The position numbers and the translations under genes are program-made. From NCBI GenBank assembly GCA_035567895.1, contig DATMPC010000083.1, forward strand, positions 44,738-108,737: a DNA stretch of 64,000 bases. Reading direction: 5' to 3'. Below are positions 45,893 through 54,940 of the stretch, piece by piece; position 1 is the stretch's first letter; every line of letters begins with the position of its first letter. The notes under the pieces are model-generated. The model was not told the origin of the DNA and ran no database searches. It was given only the letters and a program-made list of their open reading frames with translations. This DNA comes from Terriglobales bacterium (lineage in GTDB: Bacteria > Acidobacteriota > Terriglobia > Terriglobales > Acidobacteriaceae).

Positions 45893-46846
45893 ATGCGAAA
45901 AGCGCTTGTGGTCGGAATTGACTATTACGTAAGAGCCTCCGCCCTCTTTGGGTGTGTTAATGATGCTCACTCGGTGAAAAGCATTCTCGAAAGAAACAGC
46001 GATGGCACTGTGAACTTCGGAGTCAAGCTGCTGGCAGGAATAAGTCCGACCGAAAGCATCTCTCGCGCGACTTTGAAGGAAGGGGTGCGAGGTCTGTTCG
46101 CCGATGATGTCGAGATTGCGCTGTTCTACTTTGCAGGCCATGGCCATATTGAAACGACGGGAGGATATCTATGTGGCAGTGATTGCGAAACTGGCGACGA
46201 CGGTCTTGCCCTGGACGAAGTGCTCACGCTTGCAAATGGGTCCAGGGCGCGAAATAAAGTCATTGTCCTGGACAGTTGTCACTCAGGTGTCGCGGGGACG
46301 CGTCCAGTTGCTCGTCAGACCGCAGAACTGTCAGAGGGCCTCACAGTGCTAACTGCGTCGACAGCGGAGCAATATGCAACGGAGCAAAACGGCAGCGGAG
46401 TGTTCACGACACTCTTCATCGATGCTTTGAGCGGAGCCGCAAGCAATCTAGTAGGGGACGTCACTCCCGGTAGCGTCTATGCGCATATCGACCAGTCCTT
46501 GGGTCCCTGGGAGCAGCGACCGGTATTCAAGACGAATGTTAAGAGCTTCGTGTCATTGCGAAAAGTGCAGCCCCCGATCGATTTATCTGATTTGCAGCGA
46601 ATTACGGAGTTTTTCCCATCTCCGGGGTTCGAGTTCCAGCTTAATCCGTCATTCGAGCCTGAAAGCACCAATCCCAACTTAGAGAACACTCTCGTATTCG
46701 CAATTCTTCAGAAATACAATCGTGTGAATCTCGTTGTCCCAGTCGATGCGCCGCACATGTACCACGCAGCCATGGGCAGCAAAACATGCAAGCTAACGGT
46801 GCTTGGCGAACATTATCGGCGGCTGGTTGCCCGAAAGCGAATTTAG
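45893..46846 (+). CDS. Caspase-like (metacaspase, C14) protease
   Basis: 317 residues. N-terminal caspase fold starting [12 protein letters not shown]; catalytic His83 in FAGHGHIE and Cys129 in VLDSCHSG; a p20/p10-like boundary follows near 200. The C-terminal 100 residues (from about 235) form an extra domain that could sense the TIR product (inference). In TIR-caspase Thoeris systems the cyclic nucleotide made by the TIR activates the protease, which then kills the cell (published for related systems). The gene is followed by a SLOG-like gene and a second TIR. Confidence 0.87.
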   Translation: MRKALVVGIDYYVRASALFGCVNDAHSVKSILERNSDGTVNFGVKLLAGISPTESISRATLKEGVRGLFADDVEIALFYFAGHGHIETTGGYLCGSDCETGDDGLALDEVLTLANGSRARNKVIVLDSCHSGVAGTRPVARQTAELSEGLTVLTASTAEQYATEQNGSGVFTTLFIDALSGAASNLVGDVTPGSVYAHIDQSLGPWEQRPVFKTNVKSFVSLRKVQPPIDLSDLQRITEFFPSPGFEFQLNPSFEPESTNPNLENTLVFAILQKYNRVNLVVPVDAPHMYHAAMGSKTCKLTVLGEHYRRLVARKRI

Positions 46847-46889
46847 TCGTGAGAGCAAAATAGATGAACTTCATGTTGAAGGAGTGGAT

Positions 46890-47405
46890 ATGACTCGCGT
46901 CGGGGTCACCGGTCACCAAAGGCTCGACGAGCCTAAGGCGTGGTCTTGGGTCGCCACCACAATGCGAGCAGAACTAGCGCGAATGACGCCACCGCTAACT
47001 GCTTTAACATCTCTTGCGATAGGTGCCGATCAGCTTCTCGCACGGCTGGTGCTAGAGGCTGGCGGAAAGATTCACGCTGTCTTGCCGTTCGCAGATATTG
47101 AGCGATCATTTTCCATCCAGGATCTTTCTGCCTATCGTGAACTGGCAAGACAGGCGACCCTGGAAGTGCTTCACAAGCCGAAGACAGATGAGGATGAGGA
47201 CGCGTATTTAGCCGCAGGTCACCGCGTTGTCGATCTGTCCGACATTGTCATTGCCGTGTGGGATGGCAAGACGGCAAAAGGCAAGGGTGGTACCGCTGAC
47301 ATAGTAGGCTACGCGCTTCGCCGGGGCACGCCACTGATCCACATCGATCCCATATTGCGTACTGTTCAGCGTCTGGAACCTAACGGAACTGCGAACGTCG
47401 GATAA
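46890..47405 (+). CDS. SLOG/LOG-like Rossmann protein, possible nucleotide-signal sensor
   Basis: 171 residues from the ATG at 46890 (GGAG 6 bases upstream); the listed longer frame begins inside the caspase gene. The protein is a Rossmann-type fold: RVGVTGHQRL at the start, a SLAIGADQLLARL stretch (the GxADxL type seen in SLOG and DprA-like families), VLPF, an AYLAAGHRVVDLSD segment, and GKGGTADIVGYALRRGTPL. SLOG domains bind nucleotide-derived signals, as in ThsA of Thoeris. Between two TIR genes and behind a caspase gene, a sensor or enzyme for the TIR product is the natural suggestion (inference). Confidence 0.7.
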   Translation: MTRVGVTGHQRLDEPKAWSWVATTMRAELARMTPPLTALTSLAIGADQLLARLVLEAGGKIHAVLPFADIERSFSIQDLSAYRELARQATLEVLHKPKTDEDEDAYLAAGHRVVDLSDIVIAVWDGKTAKGKGGTADIVGYALRRGTPLIHIDPILRTVQRLEPNGTANVG

Positions 47406-47443
47406 CGAGAAGTCGTTCAAAACGCTGGATAAAGGACCTTCAT

Positions 47444-47857
47444 ATGGCACCGAGAATATTCATTAGCTTCGCCGCCGAAGATGTTAGGTACCGAGACCTA
47501 TTGGTTGGTCAAGCAAAACATTCAGATACCCCTTTCGAATTTCGTGACATGTCCCTCCAGGAGCCGTTTGACTCGAAATGGAAAACGAGGTGTCGCGCAA
47601 ACATTTCGCAGTGCCACGGCTTCATCGCACTACTGAGCAAAAAGACCTGGCGCGCGCAAGGCGCACGATGGGAAATGTGCTGCGCAGATGAAGAGCACTT
47701 GCCGATACTCGGAATTCACGTTCATCGAGATGAAAGAGGCGCGGTTCCGCCCGAGCTGAATGGTCACCGTGTGGTCGAGTGGCGTTGGAGCGCAATCTCG
47801 AATTTCATCCGTCGTGTAAACAGCAAGAGATCTTTTTGGGACAAATTATTCGACTGA
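47444..47857 (+). CDS. TIR-like (MTH538/ThsB-type) domain protein 2
   Basis: 137 residues. Same fold as the first TIR protein: RIFISFAAEDVRYRDLL, FEFRDMS, CHGFIALLS, and ARWEMCC in the catalytic Glu position. The two proteins differ enough to look like divergent paralogues rather than a recent duplication. It lies 38 bases after the SLOG-like gene and is the last gene before the tRNA-Pro fragment. It could supply a different signal molecule, or respond to a different trigger, than TIR 1 (inference). Confidence 0.83.
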   Translation: MAPRIFISFAAEDVRYRDLLVGQAKHSDTPFEFRDMSLQEPFDSKWKTRCRANISQCHGFIALLSKKTWRAQGARWEMCCADEEHLPILGIHVHRDERGAVPPELNGHRVVEWRWSAISNFIRRVNSKRSFWDKLFD

Positions 47858-47881
47858 TAACGACCGTTGAACCCCTGGTGA

Positions 47882-47904
47882 GGGTTTACACAAAAGGGTT
47901 TACA
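47882..47904 (+). repeat. 23-bp direct repeat, copy A, element side of the tRNA fragment
   Basis: Begins gggtttacac and ends gggtttaca (core with aaaa in the middle). An identical 23-base copy is at 48242-48264, exactly 360 bases away, on the other side of the tRNA fragment. A shortened related copy (gtttacaaaccggggtttaca) is at 48440-48460. Direct repeats flanking an attachment core are typical arm-type binding sites of tyrosine integrases; this role is inferred. Confidence 0.5.
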
Positions 47905-47998
47905 AAAGTTCCAAACTGGGATGACCGAGTAGGAATGATACGGTTGAAGCACCACTACAAGAGATTGAAAACATTCAGTACGACAACCTAATCCCTTT

Positions 47999-48043
<45 letters not shown>

Positions 48044-48088
48044 AACTACTTTAGAATCAGAGACTTGCAAATGCAAGGCGTCGTCGAT

Positions 48089-48100
48089 GACCCCCTGGTC
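48089..48100 (-). repeat. 12-bp inverted copy of part of the tRNA-Pro fragment
   Basis: gaccccctggtc at 48089-48100 is the exact reverse complement of gaccagggggtc at 48004-48015 in the tRNA fragment. It lies at the start of a second small inverted structure (cctggt/accagg with a 5-base loop, 48095-48111). It could be an inverted core site, or a leftover of repeated insertion. Confidence 0.35.
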
Positions 48101-48241
48101 TAGCACCAGGTGCTCTGGTCTCAGAGACCTCGGACAAGGCTTTCTCTCTGAAAGAAGGAGACTTACAGCGCAATTCCTGCGATTCCCGGTCCAATTTTGC
48201 CTCTCCTTATTTATTAATGACTTGCGCGAAACCGCAGCTAG

Positions 48242-48264
48242 GGGTTTACACAAAAGGGTTTACA
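48242..48264 (+). repeat. 23-bp direct repeat, copy B, chromosome side of the tRNA fragment
   Basis: Identical to 47882-47904. The sequence following it (48256-48284) recurs in diverged form at 54987-55015 (24 of 29 positions by eye). Confidence 0.5.
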
Positions 48265-48619
48265 TTCTTTCGCAAAGTACTCTTCCGGATAGCGGTTCAC
48301 CGTCCGTTTTCGCTGAGCTAGCAATGCTTTCCTTTTTGGGAAAACCGTTCCGATACTCCATAGACCCGCGTTGAATCTCTGGTGCCGCGCCAGGAAGTCA
48401 ACGACCGCAATCTCGTGAGAACGGGCTTCTCTGCGATGGAGTTTACAAACCGGGGTTTACATTGTGCACCGAGCGCATATGTTGGATCTTCCTCAACAAC
48501 TGTTCGCAAAAACCAACTCTTTTGGAACACGAACGAGGAACAAGTTGGGAACAGAACACCCATCCATCTCCTGCCGGGCCCGAGGTGCTCTCATTGCGAT
48601 TTGACTGCATGACTCGGTA

Positions 48620-49549
48620 TTAGCGACTGCACTCGGCGCCGGGGGCCCACACATAATTTCCGTCATGGTCAATGACAGCAGATCCGGTTTCGGCCGCTAC
48701 TTCAGATAACCCGTCCAGGAACTTTTGCCCATCCTTAAACTTAAATTCAATCACCACTTTGCCCAACTTATTGATGTACCCCCACTCAGATCCAAGTTTC
48801 ACTGCCGCTGTATCCTCGAACATTTCGTGTGTGTCATCGTATAGACACGGAATAACAACCTCGCCGCTGTGGTTGATAAAGCACCAGTGGCCGTTCCGTT
48901 TGACGGCAGCTACACCGGACGTAAACGCCTCAGCACCTTGGAACTGCGGTTTCAGGACATATTCGCCCTTGCGGTTGATGTATCCCCACAGTCCACGCTC
49001 CATTACAGGTATCACTCCCTCTTCGACCGGTCCCCCCATATCGTCAAAGTCTCGGGGAAGTATGTCATGGCCTTTCTCGTCGATCAGATGCCATCTACCA
49101 TTCAACAGAACACGTGCCGTATTGCCCATTCCGTCGCCTGGTTCCGCGAAACTGCGTGCCGCTTCAAACTGCGGCGGGATGACAAATTCGTTCTTGTGAT
49201 TTATGAACCCCCAGCGATCCCCAACCCTCACCGGAGCAATTCCCGAGGTGAACATTCGAGTTTCTTCATATTGCGGTTTAATAACGAATTTACCCTGGTG
49301 ATCGATATAGCCCCACTTCTCGCCAACCTTGACTGGAGCCAACCCGTCCTGGAATCGGCGGGCAAAATCAAAAGCTGGCTGCACGACTAAGCGCCCCTGT
49401 TTATCGATAAAGCCAACTTTGCCACAGATTCGAACCCGATAGAAGCTCTCTTCGGCCAGAGCTCGGGTAGTAATGCAAAGACTCAGCAGCCCAGTACAAA
49501 ACAAGCGCCTGAGTCTGGTGCGGCCTATTTTGCTGATTTCCATATCCAC
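48620..49549 (-). CDS. WG-repeat (KWG) secreted protein, paralogue 1
   Basis: 309 residues. Signal-peptide-like N-terminus (RRLFCTGLLSLCITTRALA), then about six WG/KWG-type repeats, each carrying the pattern F-I-N/D-x-x-G-x-hydrophobic-V-I-x-P-x-F (for example GYIDHQGKFVIKPQY). WG-repeat proteins are beta-propeller-like and of unclear function, sometimes linked to envelope or toxin systems. The start may also be the ATG at 49543. It overlaps the neighbouring paralogue by 25 bases and is probably co-transcribed. Confidence 0.8.
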   Translation of the reverse strand: MDMEISKIGRTRLRRLFCTGLLSLCITTRALAEESFYRVRICGKVGFIDKQGRLVVQPAFDFARRFQDGLAPVKVGEKWGYIDHQGKFVIKPQYEETRMFTSGIAPVRVGDRWGFINHKNEFVIPPQFEAARSFAEPGDGMGNTARVLLNGRWHLIDEKGHDILPRDFDDMGGPVEEGVIPVMERGLWGYINRKGEYVLKPQFQGAEAFTSGVAAVKRNGHWCFINHSGEVVIPCLYDDTHEMFEDTAAVKLGSEWGYINKLGKVVIEFKFKDGQKFLDGLSEVAAETGSAVIDHDGNYVWAPGAECSR

Positions 49550-50430
49550 TCTCCATTGCGGTTAATGTAGCCAAGACCAACTTCATTTCGGACTTCCGCC
49601 AGCCCATTTTCGAAGCTTTGAACTTCTTCAAACTGCGCTGGAATAACCAGTTTTCCGGATTTGTCCACGAACCCCCACTTAGAGCCGATCTTCACGGGTC
49701 CCCGATCTTCGAAAAGTTCATTAGCCCCATCGAAAGTGCAGGGCACTAGCCAGGCGCCTTTGTGGTCTATGAAGCCCCAGTGATTATCCTTTTCTACTGC
49801 GGCAACGCCTGAGGTGAACGCTTCTGCAAACTCGAACTGTGGTTGTATAACGTACGTATTTGTGCGGTCGATGTAGCCCCAAAGTCCGTTCAACTTTACG
49901 GGTGATACTCCTTCCTCCAGCGGTCCCTCCATCTCGTCATACATCGGATTAACGATAGTTCGCCCTTGCGTGTCAATCATTCCCCATTTACCCGTAGTCT
50001 TGACACGAGCTGTCGGTCCTGTGCCGTCGCCTGGATCCATGAACGTCCGCGCGACCTCAAAGCTCGTAGGGATGACAACTCGCCCTTGGCGATTGATGTA
50101 GCCCCAATGCTCTCCCACTTCCACTGAAGCAAGTCCGAAAGAAAAGATTCGAGCATCGTCATACTGAGGCTTAATAACAAGATGACCTTTAGTGTCGATG
50201 TAGCCCCACTTGTCTCCAGCCTGTACAGGAGCCAAGCCATCCCGAAACTTGCGAGCTGCTTTGAAGTCGGGGGGAATGATGAGTTTTCCTTGTTCATTCA
50301 TATACCCGAACTTTCCACCCACTTGAACCCGAAAGAGACGGTCTTTGACCTGGGCCTGCAGGGCGAGGCAGAAAAAAAGCGCAGGAACAAGCGAAATCCA
50401 GAGTGGTCGAACTCTACCGCGATGAATCAT
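49525..50430 (-). CDS. WG-repeat (KWG) secreted protein, paralogue 2
   Basis: 301 residues with a signal peptide (basic start, hydrophobic residues 10-25, then Gln-Ala-Gln). The same WG repeats as in the downstream gene follow along the whole protein, with a near-identical repeat order, so the two are a tandem duplication. A hairpin at 50462-50498 lies just upstream of its start. Confidence 0.8.
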   Translation of the reverse strand: MIHRGRVRPLWISLVPALFFCLALQAQVKDRLFRVQVGGKFGYMNEQGKLIIPPDFKAARKFRDGLAPVQAGDKWGYIDTKGHLVIKPQYDDARIFSFGLASVEVGEHWGYINRQGRVVIPTSFEVARTFMDPGDGTGPTARVKTTGKWGMIDTQGRTIVNPMYDEMEGPLEEGVSPVKLNGLWGYIDRTNTYVIQPQFEFAEAFTSGVAAVEKDNHWGFIDHKGAWLVPCTFDGANELFEDRGPVKIGSKWGFVDKSGKLVIPAQFEEVQSFENGLAEVRNEVGLGYINRNGEWIWKSAK

Positions 50431-50461
50431 GTCCTTTTCTCCTGAGGCGTCCTCATGTTCT

Positions 50462-50498
50462 GTTTCGAGCCCGCAGGCGCCGCTCCTGCGGCTGAAAC
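50462..50498. promoter_or_regulatory. GC-rich hairpin between TonB receptor 1 and WG genes
   Basis: Seven-base arms ccgcagg (50471-50477) and cctgcgg (50485-50491), extended by outer gtttc/gaaac (50462-50466 and 50494-50498). It lies between the stop of the TonB receptor at 50642 and the WG-repeat start at 50430, both minus strand, so it may end transcription of the receptor or act in the WG leader. No T-run. Confidence 0.45.
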
Positions 50499-50641
50499 CA
50501 ATCCGTGGCTCGTCAGTAATGCACTAATAAGCTGAGCGTCGGGTGAGTATTTTAGAGAACGGAATTCCCGCACCTTCAATGAGCCTCCGAATCACAGCCA
50601 AAACTTCGAATGTCCGAGAACCTCCTCCGTACTTGACGTCG

Positions 50642-53600
50642 TCACCAAATAAGCTTCACGGCAAACTGCAATTGCCGCGAGCTGGTCACGGTTGGGGCAC
50701 TCAGTACGCCAGCCGCGCCGGTCAGATTTCCAGTGGCATCGAAGAATGTTTGATTGGTTGTGTTGGGCGGGCCAAAGTTAGCGTGATTCAGGATGTTGAA
50801 GAACTCTGCGCGAAACTGCACGTTGAAACTCTCCGAGATTCGCGGGATGTAGTTGTTCTTGAACACCGAGAAATCCAGAGCCTCCAGTCCTGGGCCGACA
50901 ATGCTGTTGCGTCCGGCATTGCCGCGTAGCGTCGCCGGATTAGGAAACTTGAAACAGCTCAGGTTCACGTAGTCGAGCCTTTGCTGTTTGTAGTTTCCAT
51001 TTACCAGACTGCATCCAGGCACACGGTTCGGGAAGTCCCACGGATCGGTACTGTTCAGGCCCAGGGGATCGCCGCCAATGAGCGGAGTAAATGGCACGCC
51101 GTCGCTCAGCTTGAAAACGCTGCTTAGCTGCCAGCCTTTCGCTGCCCATGCGAAAGGTCCCGACGCTGTGACTCCGGGAACGCTCCAGATGCCATTTAGC
51201 ACGAACACTTTCCCAATATTGAAATCAGATGGTCCACGGCTGAGTCTTGGATCGAACCAGTGTAGGCTGGGAACCGAGTTTCCGTAAGCATCTCCGGCGT
51301 TGGTGGCAGAGCTGGTATCGATGCTCTTTCCCCACGTGAACGAACTCTGAGCCTGGAAGCCATGGCTCATGATCTTTTTCACGCCGACTTCGAGAGCATC
51401 GTAATAGGAGTCCGATCGCCACATCAGCGCGCGAATCGTTCCCGCATTAGGATTGAGCTTGGTTCCAGATCCCGCTGGCGATGGCCACAAGTAGCCCTGC
51501 GGCGTGAGTGTGGGCAGGACCATATCCGCGTCTTCAGAGCGAAACGGCTGATGAATCCCGCGCGAGCCTACGTACCCGACTGTCAGAGAGAGATTGTTGG
51601 CGAGTTGGCGCTGGATATTGAGGTTCCACTGCATTACGTAATTCCGAGGCGGATTGGCTTCTATGTAGGCCTGGCCGAAAGTTGCAGGGTTGCCGGTGAG
51701 GAACTGGGCGTTGCCGCCTGGGCCTACAGCGGCGCAACTTGCAGTTGCCGGCGCCGGAGGCAGCTTGGCGCAGCTGGTTGTTGCACCGATTTCGAAGAAC
51801 GGAGCAGAGAGCGCATCCAGAATCTGGAACTGATACAGGAGAGGCAATACGTCGTAGATGCCAAAGCCTCCGCGGACTGAGCTCTTGCCATTGCTGAATG
51901 GGTCCCATGCGAACCCGACTCGCGGCTCGAAATTTCGCAGCGTTGGGTTCGAGAAGTAGGGATCTCCGAGATGAGGTGTTGCGTCGGTGATCTGCCGCAG
52001 CACGGTAAGCTTTCCATGCTTTTCAGTCGGAACCGAAGTCATCTCGTAGCGAAGTCCCAGGTTGAGCGTCAGGTTCGGACGCCATCGCCAGTCATCCTGG
52101 AAATAGACGCCAAACAGATTTTGCCGAAGATTGCGCGGAGTGAGCGTATCGGCAAAACCAGCTTGAAACTTCTTTGGCGAGTTCGTGAGAAATGCAGTCA
52201 GGCTTCCGAAGTTAAATAGCCCATTTGGATTGCTGAGGGCTAAAACGTTGTCCTGAAATCTTTCGAAGACCGCTCCGAGCTTGAACGAGTGCAGTCCGCG
52301 AGTGAGGAACGCATCGTCATAGGCCTGGTAAGTAGTGAAGTGGAAGAAGTAAGTGGGAGAAGCACCGACCCCGCCGACCATGCGGTCGAACCCAGGTATG
52401 TTGATCCCTGCTGCAGTTCTTCCCGGCATGGCGGCAAGGGAAGTGTCATTGGCCAGCGAATTGATGGCCGCCACGCTTTGATTGTTATCTACTGCCTGCC
52501 GATTCCCGCCAAGACGGAACGTGTTCAGCAGAGTCGGACTGAAGATGTGACTCTCTTCGAGTATCAGAGCCTGCCGTCGCGTCTTGGAACCCTGCAGGAC
52601 GTTATTGAAACTGTCCGGCTGCGTAAATGGAGCATTGTCGAACATGTAGGTGCTGAAAATGCTGTCCTTGGTTGAGATCTTGTGATCGGCTCGGACGGTG
52701 AAGTAGTCTTCGTTCACTACCTGCTGGCTTGCAAACAGGAAGTGACCGGAGTTGCCATCGGGTGAAATTACGCCATTGGGAGAGGGATACAGGCCGCGAT
52801 ATTTCAGCGACCCGGGACTCACAGCGATAGGCGTGGTCGGGCATGTTTTTTGACCGCTCGAATTGACGGTGCAAACAAAACCCTGCCACGCAGTGTCGGT
52901 AGGAACTACGATGTCGTTCGTTGTTCCCAACGACTGCCGTATTCCTTCGTAGTCCCCGAAGATAAACGTCCGATCCTTGATGATTGGTCCGCCTGCCGCG
53001 GCGCCGAACTGGTTGCGTTTGAACGGTGGAATCCTCGCGCCATCAAAATAGTTCCTGGTGTCGAGCGCGCTGTTGCGCAGGAACTCGTAGGCATCTCCGT
53101 GGAACAGGTTGGTGCCGGAGCGTGTAGTTGCATTCACCACGCCGCCGGAAGTCTTCCCGTACTCGGCGGAAGTGTTGCTCGAGGAAACGGAAAACTCTTG
53201 AACTGCGTCGACACCCAGATTGATGCCTAACACGCTGCCGGGCCCACCGTTCGCGTAGTCGTTAATGCTGATGCCGTCGAGGCGATAGTTGTTTTGTTGA
53301 GGACGCGCCCCAGAGATCGACATCTGCGCTCCGAATCCCCGATTTCCTCGGCCGGCTCCGCCGGTGAAAGGAATCTGCGTCTCTACCGCCGCGACTCCAG
53401 GCTGTAACAGCGCTAGGTCGGTCCAGCTGCGTCCATTCAGAGGCAGATCGCGCACGGCTGCGGCGCCGACTACATCAGTCAACGTCGATGATCCAAGTTC
53501 CACAATGGGCGCAGTGTCCTTTATCTCTACGCTTTGCGTGGCCATTCCCACCTGCATGGCGACATTCAGGACGAGATCCTGGCCAACAGTAAGCGCCAGA

Positions 53601-53896
53601 ACAGTTGTTCGCGTTTGAAAACCAGCAGCTGAGGCAGTGACTTCATACTCGCCGGGCAAGAGGTTTGGAGCGTTGTAGAAACCTTCGTCGTTGGCTGTCA
53701 CTACTCTGGTAACGCCGGTCGCACGATTCTGAATAGAGACCTGCGTCCGCGGTACGCGAGCTCCAGAGGCGTCGCTAACCACGCCGCTGACGGTGCCGCC
53801 GGCAACTTGCCCACGGCAAACGATTGAGCTGAAGGTACTGAGGAGTAAAACGAGTGCAAGTGAAGCAAATCTGCGATCACTGAAATGCATACGCAC
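50642..53896 (-). CDS. Oar-like TonB-dependent receptor 1 with carboxypeptidase-regulatory-like domain
   Basis: 1084 residues. Signal peptide at 1-30; a CarboxypepD_reg/CnaB-like domain at about 32-115 (GVVSDASGARVPRTQVSIQ); a TonB plug region at about 130-250 (LPLNGRSW, NNYRLDGISINDY); then the long beta-barrel ending in LQFAVKLIW with the C-terminal aromatic residue. Such Oar-like receptors are outer-membrane and expanded in Acidobacteriota; ligands are probably carbohydrates or peptides. It is similar to receptor 3 at 58531-61701 throughout. Confidence 0.9.
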   Translation of the reverse strand: MRMHFSDRRFASLALVLLLSTFSSIVCRGQVAGGTVSGVVSDASGARVPRTQVSIQNRATGVTRVVTANDEGFYNAPNLLPGEYEVTASAAGFQTRTTVLALTVGQDLVLNVAMQVGMATQSVEIKDTAPIVELGSSTLTDVVGAAAVRDLPLNGRSWTDLALLQPGVAAVETQIPFTGGAGRGNRGFGAQMSISGARPQQNNYRLDGISINDYANGGPGSVLGINLGVDAVQEFSVSSSNTSAEYGKTSGGVVNATTRSGTNLFHGDAYEFLRNSALDTRNYFDGARIPPFKRNQFGAAAGGPIIKDRTFIFGDYEGIRQSLGTTNDIVVPTDTAWQGFVCTVNSSGQKTCPTTPIAVSPGSLKYRGLYPSPNGVISPDGNSGHFLFASQQVVNEDYFTVRADHKISTKDSIFSTYMFDNAPFTQPDSFNNVLQGSKTRRQALILEESHIFSPTLLNTFRLGGNRQAVDNNQSVAAINSLANDTSLAAMPGRTAAGINIPGFDRMVGGVGASPTYFFHFTTYQAYDDAFLTRGLHSFKLGAVFERFQDNVLALSNPNGLFNFGSLTAFLTNSPKKFQAGFADTLTPRNLRQNLFGVYFQDDWRWRPNLTLNLGLRYEMTSVPTEKHGKLTVLRQITDATPHLGDPYFSNPTLRNFEPRVGFAWDPFSNGKSSVRGGFGIYDVLPLLYQFQILDALSAPFFEIGATTSCAKLPPAPATASCAAVGPGGNAQFLTGNPATFGQAYIEANPPRNYVMQWNLNIQRQLANNLSLTVGYVGSRGIHQPFRSEDADMVLPTLTPQGYLWPSPAGSGTKLNPNAGTIRALMWRSDSYYDALEVGVKKIMSHGFQAQSSFTWGKSIDTSSATNAGDAYGNSVPSLHWFDPRLSRGPSDFNIGKVFVLNGIWSVPGVTASGPFAWAAKGWQLSSVFKLSDGVPFTPLIGGDPLGLNSTDPWDFPNRVPGCSLVNGNYKQQRLDYVNLSCFKFPNPATLRGNAGRNSIVGPGLEALDFSVFKNNYIPRISESFNVQFRAEFFNILNHANFGPPNTTNQTFFDATGNLTGAAGVLSAPTVTSSRQLQFAVKLIW

Positions 53897-54518
53897 GCCT
53901 CACAATCGTGAAGATCCTGATTCGATATCCCGGAAGAATCAGACGGGCCGTTCGAACGCGGGCAAAGGACCCGAAGAGGCGGTCAACGCAAACACCAACT
54001 CCGCCAAAGCTGCAGGGGGTGCAGAATGTACGCACGAAGCCAGGAACTTAACTCTCAGTGTGCGGCTCCATCTTTTTCCTTCGTACGGATCAACTGCGTT
54101 AGCGCGCTCGCTGATGCTTCGGCGCACATTCGTTTCCTGTGCAGGAAAAAGACGATTCATTAAGAATTACGGCAATGAAGACTGCATTAAGCCCACATGA
54201 AATGTCGTTCATCGGACAGATGGAGTCTTAAGCTGGTACCAACCCGTTTGCCTGATTGAATGTTCTCGCGATAAGCAATCGGTCTAGACCCGGCGGGACC
54301 GTTGAACGTTTTAACATGCAGCGATGCCGTCGGATTCTCAACCGCGCTTGTGTCTGCCAATCGAGCGGAGGCAAGTAATACAGGCGGAGTGAACTCCGTC
54401 ATCGGGAGGATGGGCCTAGAGGGATCACGTGCGGCCCGCTATCAGGATTCCCGACCCGGGCAGGCTTGGCTACCGCGGGGGAGGTTCTCCAGGGTGCGTC
54501 GGGACTTCCAAGGCTGAT
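53897..54518. other. Intergenic region upstream of TonB receptor 1
   Basis: About 620 bases. Frames here are basic and low-quality with no starts supported by ribosome-binding sites. It presumably holds the receptor promoter. No RNA structure or motif was recognised. Confidence 0.4.
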
Positions 54519-54693
54519 TAAGTCTGCAAATAAACGGATGCCACCAGGCACTGCAAACAGTATTTGCCGGTAAAGGGAGTAACCGTTGTAAACCCAGAGC
54601 CCTCTTCCATGCTGGGCTACAAGCAGTCCGCCCGCTTGCGGTTTTTGACCTTGGTCATGCGTCGAGAGGATTGGGAGGTATCGCTCATCCCGC
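54519..54693 (-). pseudogene. Remnant of PIG-L/LmbE-type gene C-terminus
   Basis: Read against the minus strand, this stretch resembles 62055-62250 of the intact gene at the right edge: the words gccggtaaagggagtaaccg (54570 region) and ttgaccttggtcatgcg (54645 region) have close counterparts there. Only the last part of the gene is left, without a readable frame. It shows that a second copy once existed between the receptor genes. Confidence 0.5.
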
Positions 54694-54707
54694 CGCGAAC
54701 GAAAGCG

Positions 54708-54940
54708 CGCTTCGTACCAACCTGCTGTCGCTGCAGACGACTCAGACGCGCCATGTCGGAAGCGATCCCAACGTGGAACGCTATGACCCCGGTCTGTGGA
54801 CGGATGAATTTGCTCTTCTCAATCAGCTCGGCCAGGTGGAGATTCAGAGCGACCCTTCTACGACTACCGCACCAACCTCGAAGACTATCCTAGGTGGCAA
54901 GCTTGGTTGCGTGAGGAGCAGCCGCGCCTGCTAGCAATTC
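54708..54940 (+). pseudogene. Frameshifted fragment of an alpha/beta hydrolase
   Basis: Two frames joined by a 1-base deletion near 54854-54855 read RTNLLSLQTTQTRHVG, then WTDEFALLNQLGQVEIQ and FYDYRTNLEDYPRWQAW. This is the region of epoxide-hydrolase-like alpha/beta hydrolases around FYDYRTN and YPxWQxWLRExQP (family pattern known from memory). Neither the nucleophile nor a start is present. Decayed fragment. Confidence 0.5.

Larger units (their letters stand above)
48044..48619. other. Non-coding junction region right of the att site
   Basis: About 575 bases without a credible gene; frames here are short, with no ribosome-binding sites. It contains the inverted 12-base tRNA piece, repeat copy B at 48242-48264 and the diverged repeat at 48440-48460. 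No integrase remnant was recognised. Confidence 0.45.

Noticed and set aside
47779..47991. A plus-strand frame just before the tRNA fragment
   Set aside because: It overlaps the end of the second TIR gene and the repeat; no start signal and no family resemblance.
48242..48264. A CRISPR-like or iteron array from the 23-bp repeats
   Set aside because: Only two full copies and one diverged copy, 360 and about 200 bases apart; too few and too irregular.
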